Of a stretch of DNA of 36,647 bases, positions 10,537 through 16,868 are shown piece by piece. The DNA lies in assembly GCA_017501105.1 (NCBI GenBank), contig JAFVXO010000039.1:1-36647 (forward strand), in the 5' to 3' direction. The stretch's first letter is position 1, and each line of letters opens with the position of its first letter. The notes under the pieces are model-generated. The model did not search any database. It was given only the letters and a program-made list of their open reading frames with translations, and was not told where the DNA came from. Origin of the DNA: Clostridia bacterium. Its GTDB lineage: Bacteria > Bacillota > Clostridia > RGIG7378. The position numbers and the translations under genes are program-made.

Positions 10537-10577
10537 CCCCAAAGCTCCTTGATTTTCAAGGCTTTTTGGGCGCTTTT
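10537..10577 (+). terminator. Terminator-like hairpin with no gene upstream on its strand
   Basis: An inner CCTTG/CAAGG stem with loop ATTTT is enclosed by CCAAAG/CTTTTTGG and followed by CGCTTTTTG. No plus-strand gene precedes it between the tRNA-Ser promoter and here. It could end a small RNA from 10391-10536 or insulate the hup promoter, which begins 3 nt later. Apart from this hairpin and the promoters, I see nothing definite in the 335-bp gap from 10327 to 10661. Confidence 0.45.
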
Positions 10578-10579
10578 TG

Positions 10580-10608
10580 TTGACTCCGCAAGGTTGTTGA
10601 GGTATTAT
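10580..10608 (+). promoter_or_regulatory. Promoter of hup
   Basis: TTGACT (10580-10585), a 17-nt spacer and TATTAT (10603-10608), about 54 nt before the HU start codon. Confidence 0.8.
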
Positions 10609-10661
10609 TTAAGTGGATTTTTCCAAACTATATATCATTCAGCTTTTATTTGGAGGTAAAC

Positions 10662-10937
10662 ATGAATAAGAACGATTTAGTGTCTTCTGTAGCAGCCAAG
10701 ACAGGACTTAGCAAGAAGGCAAGCGAGTCCGCTGTTAACGCTCTTCTGGCAACAGTTGAGGAGACATTGGTTCAGGGAGAGAAGGTTGTTCTCGTTGGTT
10801 TCGGAACTTTCGAGGTTAAGGAGAGACCTGCAAGACAGGGCAGAAACCCTAAGACAATGCAGACAATCACCATTCCTGCATCCAAGAACCCTGTATTCAA
10901 GGCAGGCAAGGGCCTTAAGGACAAGGTTAACGGCTAA
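10662..10937 (+). CDS. hup: DNA-binding protein HU
   Basis: A 91-aa histone-like nucleoid protein that bends DNA as a dimer. The start MNKNDLVSSVA follows TTTGGAGGTAAAC. The family signature VGFGTFEVKERPAR is followed by QGRNPKTMQ, the flexible DNA-binding arm region, then PASKNPVFKAGKGLKDKVNG. Codon use is highly biased, as expected for an abundant protein. It has a near-consensus promoter and a strong terminator. That terminator abuts the next gene, so some transcripts may read through into the RNA methyltransferase gene. Confidence 0.97.
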   Translation: MNKNDLVSSVAAKTGLSKKASESAVNALLATVEETLVQGEKVVLVGFGTFEVKERPARQGRNPKTMQTITIPASKNPVFKAGKGLKDKVNG

Positions 10938-10962
10938 TTCAATCTTTGATTAACTAATTCGT

Positions 10963-10993
10963 TTCGGCACTTCACTTGAGGTGCCGAATTTTT
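10963..10993 (+). terminator. Terminator after hup, abutting the next start
   Basis: TTCGGCAC (10963-10970) pairs with GTGCCGAA (10981-10988), followed by TTTTT. The next start codon is only 11 nt downstream. Confidence 0.85.
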
Positions 10994-11004
10994 ATGGAGA
11001 CAAG

Positions 11005-12207
11005 ATGCAGTACGAACTAATTGCCACATCCACCTTTGGTATTGAGGGTGTTTTGGCAGAGGAACTGGACAACAATGGATTTAAGCGCATTCGCAACGAA
11101 AACGGTCGCGTGGTGTTTGGCGCGGAGGATGACAATCTGACTGAAACCATAGCCAGGGCAAACATGGTGTTGCGAACCGCGGACAGAATACTGGTTCATG
11201 TGGCGTCCTTTGAGGCACATACATTTGACCAGCTATTCGATGGAGTAGCTGCAATTCCCTGGGAGTCGTGGATTTGCCAAGACGCCAGGTTCCCCGTAGA
11301 GGGCCGCTCTCAGAAGAGCGACCTGTTCAGCATATCGGACTGTCAGGCGATTACTAAAAAGGCCATTGCTACCAGATTGAGTAAGGCCTACCACATTGAC
11401 TGGTTGCCGGAAAGCGGGCCGTTGGTCAAGGTAGAGGTGGCAGTTACCAAAAATGTTGTAACCTTGACTCTGGACACCAGCGGAGAGGGCCTGCACAAGC
11501 GTGGCTATCGTCCCGAGGTGTCACAGGCTCCAATTCGGGAGACCTTGGCCGCTGCAATTATCATGTGCTCCAAGTGGAATCCCAAGAGGCCTTTCATGGA
11601 CCCTTGTTGCGGATCCGGTACGTTTCCCATCGAGGCGGCCATGATAGCGGCAAACATTGCTCCAGGCATCAATCGCAGTTTCATTGCAGAACAGTGGCCT
11701 TGTTTGGATAGTAGCGTATGGCAGCGGGTTCGTCAGGAACTCAAGGATGCAGTGATAGAACCTGAGGATTTGCACATAATAGGAACTGACATAGACGACA
11801 GCGTGGTTCGCAGAGCCAGAAACAACGCCGCCAGGGCCGGAGTGGGACAATATATCCACTTCCAGAGGAGCGACCTGAGAGATGCCAAATCTCGTTTTAG
11901 TTACGGCACAATGATTTGCAACCCTCCCTACGGAGAGAGAATAGGAGAGCAGAGGGATGCGGAGTTGTTGTACAAACGCCTTGGCAAAGTTTTTGCAGCA
12001 GAGTTCGGCACCTGGTCCTGTCACGTTATTACGCCTTGCAGTACTTTCGAGAAACTGTTTGGCAGACAGGCCGACAAGAAGCGAAAGCTTTTCAACGGCC
12101 GTATCAGATGCGATTTGTACCAGTTCTTTGCCCCCAAGCTGAGGCGTCCTGCAACTGCAGTGAAACCTGAGAAACCACAGGACGGAAATGATGTCGAAAA
12201 AGTGTAG
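11005..12207 (+). CDS. rlmL: THUMP-domain class I RNA methyltransferase (RlmL/YpsC type)
   Basis: A 400-aa SAM-dependent RNA methyltransferase, probably making m2G in 23S rRNA. The N-terminal part (about 1-60 plus THUMP to about 155) begins YELIATSTFGIEGVLAEEL, typical of this family. The methyltransferase domain has motif I DPCCGSGTFPIEAAMIAANIAPG, an acidic GTDIDDSVVRRARNNA and the catalytic NPPYGERIGE (N-P-P-Y). ATG at 11005 is preferred: it has GGAGA upstream and gives the usual N-terminus, whereas GTG at 10981 lies inside the terminator stem. The second RlmK-like domain of the E. coli fusion is absent, as in most Bacillota. Its exact site is not deducible. Confidence 0.9.
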   Translation: MQYELIATSTFGIEGVLAEELDNNGFKRIRNENGRVVFGAEDDNLTETIARANMVLRTADRILVHVASFEAHTFDQLFDGVAAIPWESWICQDARFPVEGRSQKSDLFSISDCQAITKKAIATRLSKAYHIDWLPESGPLVKVEVAVTKNVVTLTLDTSGEGLHKRGYRPEVSQAPIRETLAAAIIMCSKWNPKRPFMDPCCGSGTFPIEAAMIAANIAPGINRSFIAEQWPCLDSSVWQRVRQELKDAVIEPEDLHIIGTDIDDSVVRRARNNAARAGVGQYIHFQRSDLRDAKSRFSYGTMICNPPYGERIGEQRDAELLYKRLGKVFAAEFGTWSCHVITPCSTFEKLFGRQADKKRKLFNGRIRCDLYQFFAPKLRRPATAVKPEKPQDGNDVEKV

Positions 12208-12269
12208 TCACAGGGGAAAAAGTGTGCTACTATACACATTGAAATTTTAGCCATAGGGAGGATATTTGT

Positions 12270-12470
12270 ATGGCAAAGGTTACTAAAGATATGATCGTTG
12301 GCGATGTAGTCGCTATGAACCCTAATATGCCCATGGTATTTATTGCAAACGGACTGTTCTGCTATGGATGCCCTTCTGCTTCGGGGGAGACCCTGGAGGA
12401 TGCCTGCGCAGTTCACGGTATCGATTGCGACAAACTTTTGGCAGATATTAACGCATCTTTGGAGGAGTAA
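12270..12470 (+). CDS. DUF1858 hybrid-cluster-associated redox disulfide protein
   Basis: A 66-aa cytoplasmic protein of the DUF1858 / TIGR03980 family, related to the N-terminal domain of ScdA iron-sulfur repair proteins. The diagnostic feature is the Cys pair in GLFCYGCPSASGETLEDAC, replacing the usual HGMxCxGC form; a third and fourth Cys lie downstream (DAC, DCDK). It probably acts in thiol/disulfide or NO-stress chemistry with hybrid cluster protein, but no such partner is in this window. The start follows AGGGAGGATATTTGT. Its last codons (GGAGGAGTAA) form the beginning of the 71-bp repeat that recurs at 13492. Confidence 0.88.
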   Translation: MAKVTKDMIVGDVVAMNPNMPMVFIANGLFCYGCPSASGETLEDACAVHGIDCDKLLADINASLEE

Positions 12471-12529
12471 TCCTCATCACTTTAGGCATAACGTTACTAC
12501 AGAGAGCTGGGGCTAGTGCCCTGGCTCTT
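12459..12529 (+). repeat. Direct repeat R1 (71 bp): DUF1858 3' end plus terminator hairpin
   Basis: Identical at 70 of 71 positions to 13492-13562; the single difference is A at 12479 versus G at 13512. It covers the last bases and stop of the DUF1858 gene, a 32-nt spacer and the hairpin AGAGCTGGGGC/GCCCTGGCTCT (12503-12528, stem with two G-U pairs). In this copy the T-run is broken (CTCTTGCTTTATG), so termination is probably weaker than at R2. Confidence 0.9.
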
Positions 12530-12949
12530 GCTTTATGTGGAGCGTGGCCCTGTTGAGCAGCAAAGCGAGCGAATATAAAACCACCCGCCATACGGAAGCA
12601 GGTTATTGTTCTTCGATTAGTGGGATGAGAAAAAATACCTGAACATCATCGAATTAATGAAATTCGGGGGTGTTTTGTGTGGCGAGGTGAGGGGCAGAAA
12701 AATTTACAATTTGTTTGCCCACCAGAGCCTATGCATATTTAAATTTATATGATATAAATATATTGTAAACTAAAGGACACATAGGCGATAGGTGATTAAT
12801 CTACTTTGCAGAGGTATGGCCTCTACCACCTAGGTCTAATCTGTAACATAATGACCTAATTTGGAGCGTCATACTCTGTTTGAAGAGTATAGGCGCTCTT
12901 TGTGTTTTTAAGACCCAGTAAATTACGGAACTAGAATAAGGAAGGCGTT
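12530..12949 (+). other. Gene-free 420 bp between R1 and the 123-aa protein gene
   Basis: I see no credible protein gene here. A 35-codon frame at 12535 has no ribosome site. The stretch holds a hairpin at 12692-12720 (GGGCA...TGCCC, 12 of 13 pairs, 3-nt loop), a perfect AT palindrome TTTATATGATATAAA at 12744-12758 that could be an operator, and the structured leader at 12786-12908. Confidence 0.6.
12786..12908 (+). ncRNA. Structured leader RNA / attenuator candidate
   Basis: Three hairpins occur in succession. The first is AGGTG (12790) with CACCT (12827), enclosing AGAGG/CCTCT with loop TATGG. The second is AGGTC (12832) with GACCT (12853). The third is an intrinsic terminator, GAGCG...CGCTC enclosing ATACTCT/AGAGTAT, ending in TTTGTGTTTTT. 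The terminator stops 41 nt before the next start codon, which is the usual layout of a riboswitch or attenuator. It matches no riboswitch class I can recognise. A free-standing small RNA is the alternative. Confidence 0.5.
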
Positions 12950-13321
12950 ATGAAAAGGAACCCTTTTAAAAATTTACTACGCTGTTTTGTATTCTTACTT
13001 GCGGTATACCTTCTGCTTGCGTCTTTTTTTCTATACTATCTCTTTGAAGCTCCAGATTTAAGAGTTAGACTGATTCGAATAAACGAAGAAGATGTTATTG
13101 GACTTACGTCTCTTGAGATTGAAGAGAAATATGGTGATTTTAATATATATAACCATATAACAGACGCAAAAATTAGAGGAGAAGATGGCCTGTATAGGAG
13201 CAAAAAGAATGGATACGTTGTAAAGAAGGAAACATCTGGAAAGTGGGCGGTATGGTTCGTTATTCATTTTGATGAAAATGGAGTGGCAGTAGAAGCTTAT
13301 GAGCGTACTAGGCCAGAATAA
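12950..13321 (+). CDS. Small membrane-anchored extracytoplasmic protein, unknown function
   Basis: A 123-aa protein. MKRNPFKNLLR is followed by one strong membrane segment (about 12-34, FVFLLAVYLLLASFFLYYLF), then a soluble outer domain of about 88 aa. That domain begins RLIRINEEDVIGLTSLEIEEKYGDF and ends WFVIHFDENGVAVEAYERTRPE. The 'GLTSLEIEEKYG' helix followed by a C-terminal FDENGxV strand is reminiscent of BamE/SmpA-like small domains. That is a pattern impression only. The start follows ATAAGGAAGGCGTT. It lies inside the repeat-flanked island and behind a leader terminator. Its base composition is AT-richer than the surrounding housekeeping genes. Confidence 0.65.
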   Translation: MKRNPFKNLLRCFVFLLAVYLLLASFFLYYLFEAPDLRVRLIRINEEDVIGLTSLEIEEKYGDFNIYNHITDAKIRGEDGLYRSKKNGYVVKKETSGKWAVWFVIHFDENGVAVEAYERTRPE

Positions 13322-13349
13322 TATGAGCATTTAGAGTTGAAAGGTAAAA

Positions 13350-13484
13350 ATGAACAAGGAAAAATTAAAATCGTTCATAAAGACTGTAGGCATGGTTGTG
13401 GTCGCAGTTGCATGTCTAGTCTTAATTGCCAATATTTACGTATTGGTTTATGTAATTTGCAAAACCGTTTTTGCAATAATATGA
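13350..13484 (+). CDS. 44-residue single-span membrane peptide
   Basis: Short gene starting MNKEKLKSF with a ribosome site GAAAGGTAAAA. It has a basic N-terminus, then one long hydrophobic stretch (about residues 12-44, including MVVVAVACLVLIANIYVLVY), and ends AII. It starts 28 nt after the 123-aa membrane protein stop and ends 7 nt before repeat R2, so the two genes probably form one transcript ended by the R2 terminator. I recognise no family. A role as partner subunit or regulatory peptide is speculation. Confidence 0.55.
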   Translation: MNKEKLKSFIKTVGMVVVAVACLVLIANIYVLVYVICKTVFAII

Positions 13485-13491
13485 CGAGGCA

Positions 13492-13562
13492 TTGGAGGAG
13501 TAATCCTCATCGCTTTAGGCATAACGTTACTACAGAGAGCTGGGGCTAGTGCCCTGGCTCTT
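13492..13562 (+). repeat. Direct repeat R2 (71 bp), second copy of R1
   Basis: 70/71 identical to 12459-12529, including the GGAGGAGTAA that is coding in R1 but non-coding here. It ends with the same terminator hairpin, followed by an intact T8 run. Confidence 0.9.
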
Positions 13563-13568
13563 TTTTTT
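13536..13568 (+). terminator. Terminator at the end of R2
   Basis: AGAGCTGGGGC pairs with GCCCTGGCTCT (two G-U pairs), 4-nt loop, then eight consecutive T. Confidence 0.9.
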
Positions 13569-13726
13569 GTAAAAATTAGGTTTTAGGTGGTCTCTTAGAA
13601 AAATCTTTCAAATTCTGCAAAACAGTGAAACCAAACTAAATAAATTACGGGATATATAGTGAAGGCATAAAAGGGCGCCTATAAAAAAGCAATATTGCAC
13701 AAGTTTTATAGAATAAGGAGGAACCG

Positions 13727-14419
13727 ATGAAAAAGAAACTGATAATGATCATTTCAATTTTAGTTTTAATTATTGCTGTGGCTACCATATTTTTGATTAA
13801 GGGGGATGAGCCTGAACCATATGACTTGTTGACTTCACAGACTCGGTACGTTGAGTCGGATTTGGAATACCACGAGGAGACATCCAAGACAAACGATGGA
13901 ATAATAATTGAGGTGGCAATCGATAGAATTTCAACATCTCAGCCACTTTATATCGAGGATTTGATTAACAAAAGCTCGTACGTTGTTAAGGGCAAAATCG
14001 TTTCTATAGACTATGAGTTTAGAAACAGATATGACTATAAAAAATACAACAGATTAGCTTTTGGAGATGAGAAAAAGGATCTGCTTCAATGGATGATATA
14101 CACTGTCTACACAGTGGAGGTAGAGGATTCTCTTAGAGGAGATACAAAGAAAACAATTACTGTGACCAGGAGCGGCAATACAGGAGATTTTCAGTTTGAC
14201 AAGCAGAAAGCAGCAGCAGAGAGGTGTGGCTTTGCAAGGATCCATGGAGGCACGTTTATCCTGCCGGAAAGGTATATTAAGGTAGATGTGGGAGAAGAGT
14301 ACACGTTCTTGATAAAAGAAAGGCTGGACGATGGCACTTATTTGCTTACATATAAGGGCGTGTTTCCTGAGGACTCAAAAAATGGGATCAATGTGGATTC
14401 GTTGTTAAAGGCGGAATGA
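13727..14419 (+). CDS. Membrane-anchored extracytoplasmic protein (paralogue A), unknown
   Basis: A 230-aa protein. MKKKLIMIISILVLIIAVATIFLI is an uncleaved signal anchor, followed by a soluble outer domain. The core runs from YIEDLINKSSYVVKGKIVSI through YTVYTVEVEDSLRGDTKKT, then VTRSG and VDVGEEYTFLIKE. The same order of motifs occurs in the next gene, so the two are paralogues. The TVEVEDSLRGD part looks like the beta-sandwich seen in many clostridial exported proteins of unknown role. The start follows ATAAGGAGGAACCG. A 164-bp upstream gap contains TAAATTACGG, also found before the 12950 gene. Likely part of the sigma-factor island. Confidence 0.7.
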   Translation: MKKKLIMIISILVLIIAVATIFLIKGDEPEPYDLLTSQTRYVESDLEYHEETSKTNDGIIIEVAIDRISTSQPLYIEDLINKSSYVVKGKIVSIDYEFRNRYDYKKYNRLAFGDEKKDLLQWMIYTVYTVEVEDSLRGDTKKTITVTRSGNTGDFQFDKQKAAAERCGFARIHGGTFILPERYIKVDVGEEYTFLIKERLDDGTYLLTYKGVFPEDSKNGINVDSLLKAE

Positions 14420-14434
14420 ATCCTATAAAAGTCC

Positions 14435-14461
14435 AGCACTATGAGGCATTGCGTGCTTTTG
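14435..14461 (+). terminator. Weak terminator-like hairpin
   Basis: AGCAC (14435-14439) pairs with GTGCT (14453-14457), followed by TTTTG. The stem is only 5 bp and the loop long, so read-through to the paralogue is likely. Confidence 0.35.
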
Positions 14462-14506
14462 TTATAACTTGAACAGATAGGTTTGCGTAAAAGGGGAGAC
14501 TACTTC

Positions 14507-15154
14507 ATGAAGAAAGTTTTCAAAATAATTGTAATAGCCATTGCAGTACTTGGCATGATATGCGGTTTGCTTTACGCCACAAGAAAAATTTGGCGAGACG
14601 AATATGCCTCTTGGCTGAGAAAAACGGAATATAATCATATATCTCAAAGTTTTTTGGATGAGACATATATTCCTCCCGAGGATGTTATTAATGAGACTTT
14701 TACTAGAAGTTGGAGGAGCTATAAACTAGCTACTAAAATTATTTCTAAATCTAAATACATATATGAAGGTGTAGTCACCGACATATCATATAAAGTTTTA
14801 GAAAATAATGAAATTGTGACCGTATATACCGTATCAGTAAAAGAGAGTTATAAGGGCGAAACTCCGAAAGAAACCTATGTTGTCAGGGGAGGTGTAATTG
14901 AAGAAGATATAGATAAATGGAAAAAACTTGCAATAGAAACAGATAATCCTAAGGTGGATATTGGAAGCTACATAAATCTTGAAATTGGAGAGGAATATCT
15001 GTTTTGCATAAAATCGAGAGATGATTCAAATTATGATCAAATCCTAAATTCAACACAGTTTGCATTTAAGACAGCTCATTCAGAAGAGTATAGTTCCATG
15101 ATGATTTGGATGGGTATGTGGGAGTTAAATGTGCTAGTTCAGTGGTCAGATTAG
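14507..15154 (+). CDS. Membrane-anchored extracytoplasmic protein (paralogue B), unknown
   Basis: A 215-aa protein with signal anchor MKKVFKIIVIAIAVLGMICGLLYA. Its outer domain shares ordered motifs with the preceding gene: SKYIYEGVVTDISYKV, VTVYTVSVKESYKGETPKET, VVRGG and LEIGEEYLFCIK. This start has AAGGGGAGA at good spacing and gives a clean signal anchor; an in-frame ATG eight codons upstream is less likely. It probably precedes the ECF sigma gene in the same transcript or stress regulon. The function is unknown. The closely spaced, divergent pair suggests old duplication rather than a recent one. Confidence 0.7.
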   Translation: MKKVFKIIVIAIAVLGMICGLLYATRKIWRDEYASWLRKTEYNHISQSFLDETYIPPEDVINETFTRSWRSYKLATKIISKSKYIYEGVVTDISYKVLENNEIVTVYTVSVKESYKGETPKETYVVRGGVIEEDIDKWKKLAIETDNPKVDIGSYINLEIGEEYLFCIKSRDDSNYDQILNSTQFAFKTAHSEEYSSMMIWMGMWELNVLVQWSD

Positions 15155-15249
15155 ATAAGGTTATAGAGTAGGGCGTTTAGCTCTTTATTCTCATATCCAA
15201 CAGGCCTGATGACTTAAATTCCTTTAACAAAACTGATAGAATTAAAATA

Positions 15250-15264
15250 TCTGCTATATGCAGA
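15250..15264 (+). promoter_or_regulatory. Small palindrome ahead of the sigma gene
   Basis: TCTGCTATATGCAGA is a perfect 5-bp inverted repeat around TATAT, 9 nt before the ribosome site of the sigma gene. It could be an operator or an mRNA hairpin. Confidence 0.3.
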
Positions 15265-15285
15265 AATACACTCAAAGGAAATGTG

Positions 15286-15846
15286 ATGACGGACGAATTT
15301 ATTGTAAATCTTTATTGGAATAGGGACGAGGATGCTATCAAAAGGACTGAGGAAAAATACGATGGCTATTTGAACAAGGTGTCCTTTAACATTCTTGCCG
15401 ACCTGGAGGATTGCAGGGAGTGTGTTAATGATACATATTTAGCTACATGGAATTCTATTCCGCCTCATAGGCCTAACAATCTTCTAACATACTTGGGAAA
15501 GATAGTAAGGCAAATTTCCATAGACGTCTTTAGAAAAAAGAATGCACAAAAGAGGTATGCATCTGAGTATGCAAGCTCCTTAGAAGAATTAGGAGAGTTG
15601 TTTTCTAGTAATGATAACCTGGAGACAATAGCAGGTGGTAAAGAGTTGATAGATTCGATCAACAGATTCCTGAATGGAGTTTCTAAGGAAAAAAGACGCC
15701 TATTTGTGGGTAGATATTTCTATTTTGATAGCATAAAAGAGGTTGCTGGATATTGTGGAGTTAGCGAAACCAAAGCTAAAAGCACCTTATTTAGGGTTCG
15801 TCAACAATTAAAGGAATTCTTGAGAGAGGAGGGGTTTGGAGTATGA
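15286..15846 (+). CDS. ECF-type RNA polymerase sigma factor
   Basis: A 186-aa sigma-70 family protein with only regions 2 and 4. Region 2 (about 5-85) contains ADLEDCRECVNDTYLATWNSIPPHRPNNLLTYL and a basic VRQISIDVFRKKNAQKR. Region 4 (about 125-180) has the helix-turn-helix IKEVAGYCGVSETKAKSTLFRVRQQLKEFL. This is the clostridial ECF pattern. The start is the ATG at 15286 after AAAGGAA; a GTG one codon upstream is possible. Its stop overlaps the next gene's ATG (ATGA), a typical sigma/anti-sigma coupling. It probably transcribes its own operon and the exported-protein genes nearby, but no ECF promoter motif could be confirmed. Confidence 0.9.
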   Translation: MTDEFIVNLYWNRDEDAIKRTEEKYDGYLNKVSFNILADLEDCRECVNDTYLATWNSIPPHRPNNLLTYLGKIVRQISIDVFRKKNAQKRYASEYASSLEELGELFSSNDNLETIAGGKELIDSINRFLNGVSKEKRRLFVGRYFYFDSIKEVAGYCGVSETKAKSTLFRVRQQLKEFLREEGFGV

Positions 15847-16298
15847 ATGTAGATGTGCTAGTGGATGCAATTGGACAGGTGGATGATGAATTCCTTGGGG
15901 ATGTAGACGACCTGCGGAAAGAGAAGAGGGCGGTTGTGATTTATAGGCCATGGCTGGTGGCAGCATCCATTGTGTTGATTATGGCAATTGGCATAGTTGC
16001 TGGGCTTATAAAAGGTGACTTAGGATTAAATAAAATGGACATAACCTTTGCTGGTGATACAGTAGAGCAAGGGATTTATGTTGATGGAGAGTTGTATAGT
16101 TTAGGATATCGCGTGTATTTCGATGCCCTGCAGGAGTACTCTGGAAAAGTAATTGGACGGGTATCATTTGACGGTAGTGTTTATTATGATGCGTTCTTAT
16201 ATGAATATGGAGCGGATGGTAAGCAAATTGATAAAATACTGGTTGCGTACGAAGGTGATTATTATTTATTTGTTTTGAATAAAAGCATACAGGAATAG
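15843..16298 (+). CDS. Putative membrane anti-sigma factor
   Basis: A 151-aa single-pass protein. The N-terminal cytoplasmic segment MNVDVLVDAIGQVDDEFLGDV matches the '(A/F)(I/F)GxI(D/V)D' opening common in clostridial proteins encoded after ECF sigma genes. A membrane helix follows (about 41-60, PWLVAASIVLIMAIGIVAGL). The outer domain of about 90 aa (VEQGIYVDGELYSLGYRVYF... ending KSIQE) is probably the sensor. There is no HxxxCxxC zinc motif. Overlap with the sigma gene (ATGA) and the layout support an anti-sigma role by inference. The operon ends in the third copy of the island's terminator. Confidence 0.72.
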   Translation: MNVDVLVDAIGQVDDEFLGDVDDLRKEKRAVVIYRPWLVAASIVLIMAIGIVAGLIKGDLGLNKMDITFAGDTVEQGIYVDGELYSLGYRVYFDALQEYSGKVIGRVSFDGSVYYDAFLYEYGADGKQIDKILVAYEGDYYLFVLNKSIQE

Positions 16299-16302
16299 CG
16301 AT

Positions 16303-16334
16303 AGAGCTGGGGCTGGTGGCCCTGGCTCTTTTTT
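16303..16334 (+). terminator. Terminator R3, diverged third copy of the island hairpin
   Basis: AGAGCTGGGGCTGGTGGCCC... closes with GGCTCT and T6. It matches the R1/R2 hairpin in about 26 of 28 positions, but the upstream 40 nt of the repeat are not shared. Confidence 0.85.
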
Positions 16335-16408
16335 GTATTAAAAAGAATTAAAAATTAAAACCGAGTTAAAATATCTTAAAAGTAATTTTAATTTAATTTA
16401 GAATTGTG

Positions 16409-16436
16409 TTGACAATTGTTGTAATTGGCATAAACT
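16409..16436 (+). promoter_or_regulatory. Promoter of the DUF2089 operon
   Basis: TTGACA (16409-16414), a 16-nt spacer and TAAACT (16431-16436). A TTTTAATTTA decamer occurs on both sides (near 16386 and 16450) and might be an operator. Confidence 0.6.
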
Positions 16437-16469
16437 AAAGGTATAGATAGTTTTAATTTAGGAGGGCAT

Positions 16470-16856
16470 ATGTCACATACGATTTCATGTAAATGTCCAG
16501 CTTGTAATAATAAACTGACGATTACCAGGATGTCCTGCAAGAAGTGCGGCACTTCCCTTGATGGAGAGTTCGAGATTGGCAGGTTTTCCAGGTTGGACAA
16601 GGAGCAGATTGCTTTTTTGGAGTGCTTTGTCCGTTGTCGTGGCAGCCTTAAGCTTATGGAGGGAGAGTTGGGCCTTAGCTATCCCACCCTCAAGAACAAA
16701 TTGGACGAGGCAGCTATGGCCATGGGGCTTGAGGCTGTAAGGCCTGTTGCTAAGGAGGCCCGTGAGGAGCGGACCAAGCTCAGGATGGATATTTTAGATA
16801 AGTTGGAGCGAGGAGAGATTACCGCATCCCAGGCCAAGGACATGATGAGAGAATAG
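16470..16856 (+). CDS. DUF2089 family zinc-ribbon / HTH regulator-like protein
   Basis: A 128-aa cytoplasmic protein of the DUF2089 family. The N-terminal zinc ribbon is CPAC...CKKC. The central DUF2089 helix block, IAFLECFVRCRGSLKLMEGELGLSYPTLKNKLDEA, contains a helix-turn-helix-like LSYPTLKNKL. The C-terminus, LDKLERGEITASQAKDMMRE, resembles a SHOCT-like short helix pair. The start follows TTAGGAGGGCAT. The family often sits beside DUF4097/GIN-type proteins and is presumed to regulate them. Here the next gene begins 12 nt after the stop, so they are co-transcribed. A DNA-binding role is inferred. Confidence 0.85.
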   Translation: MSHTISCKCPACNNKLTITRMSCKKCGTSLDGEFEIGRFSRLDKEQIAFLECFVRCRGSLKLMEGELGLSYPTLKNKLDEAAMAMGLEAVRPVAKEAREERTKLRMDILDKLERGEITASQAKDMMRE

Positions 16857-16868
16857 GAGGAGCACGGT

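Noticed and set aside
12535-12642. 35-codon frame starting MWSVALLSS after R1
   Set aside because: No ribosome site, no hydrophobic or family pattern, and it begins inside the repeat's broken T-run.
12459-13562. Integron attC or insertion sequence ends
   Set aside because: No integrase or transposase gene, no inverted terminal repeats, and the repeat is explained by a gene end plus terminator.
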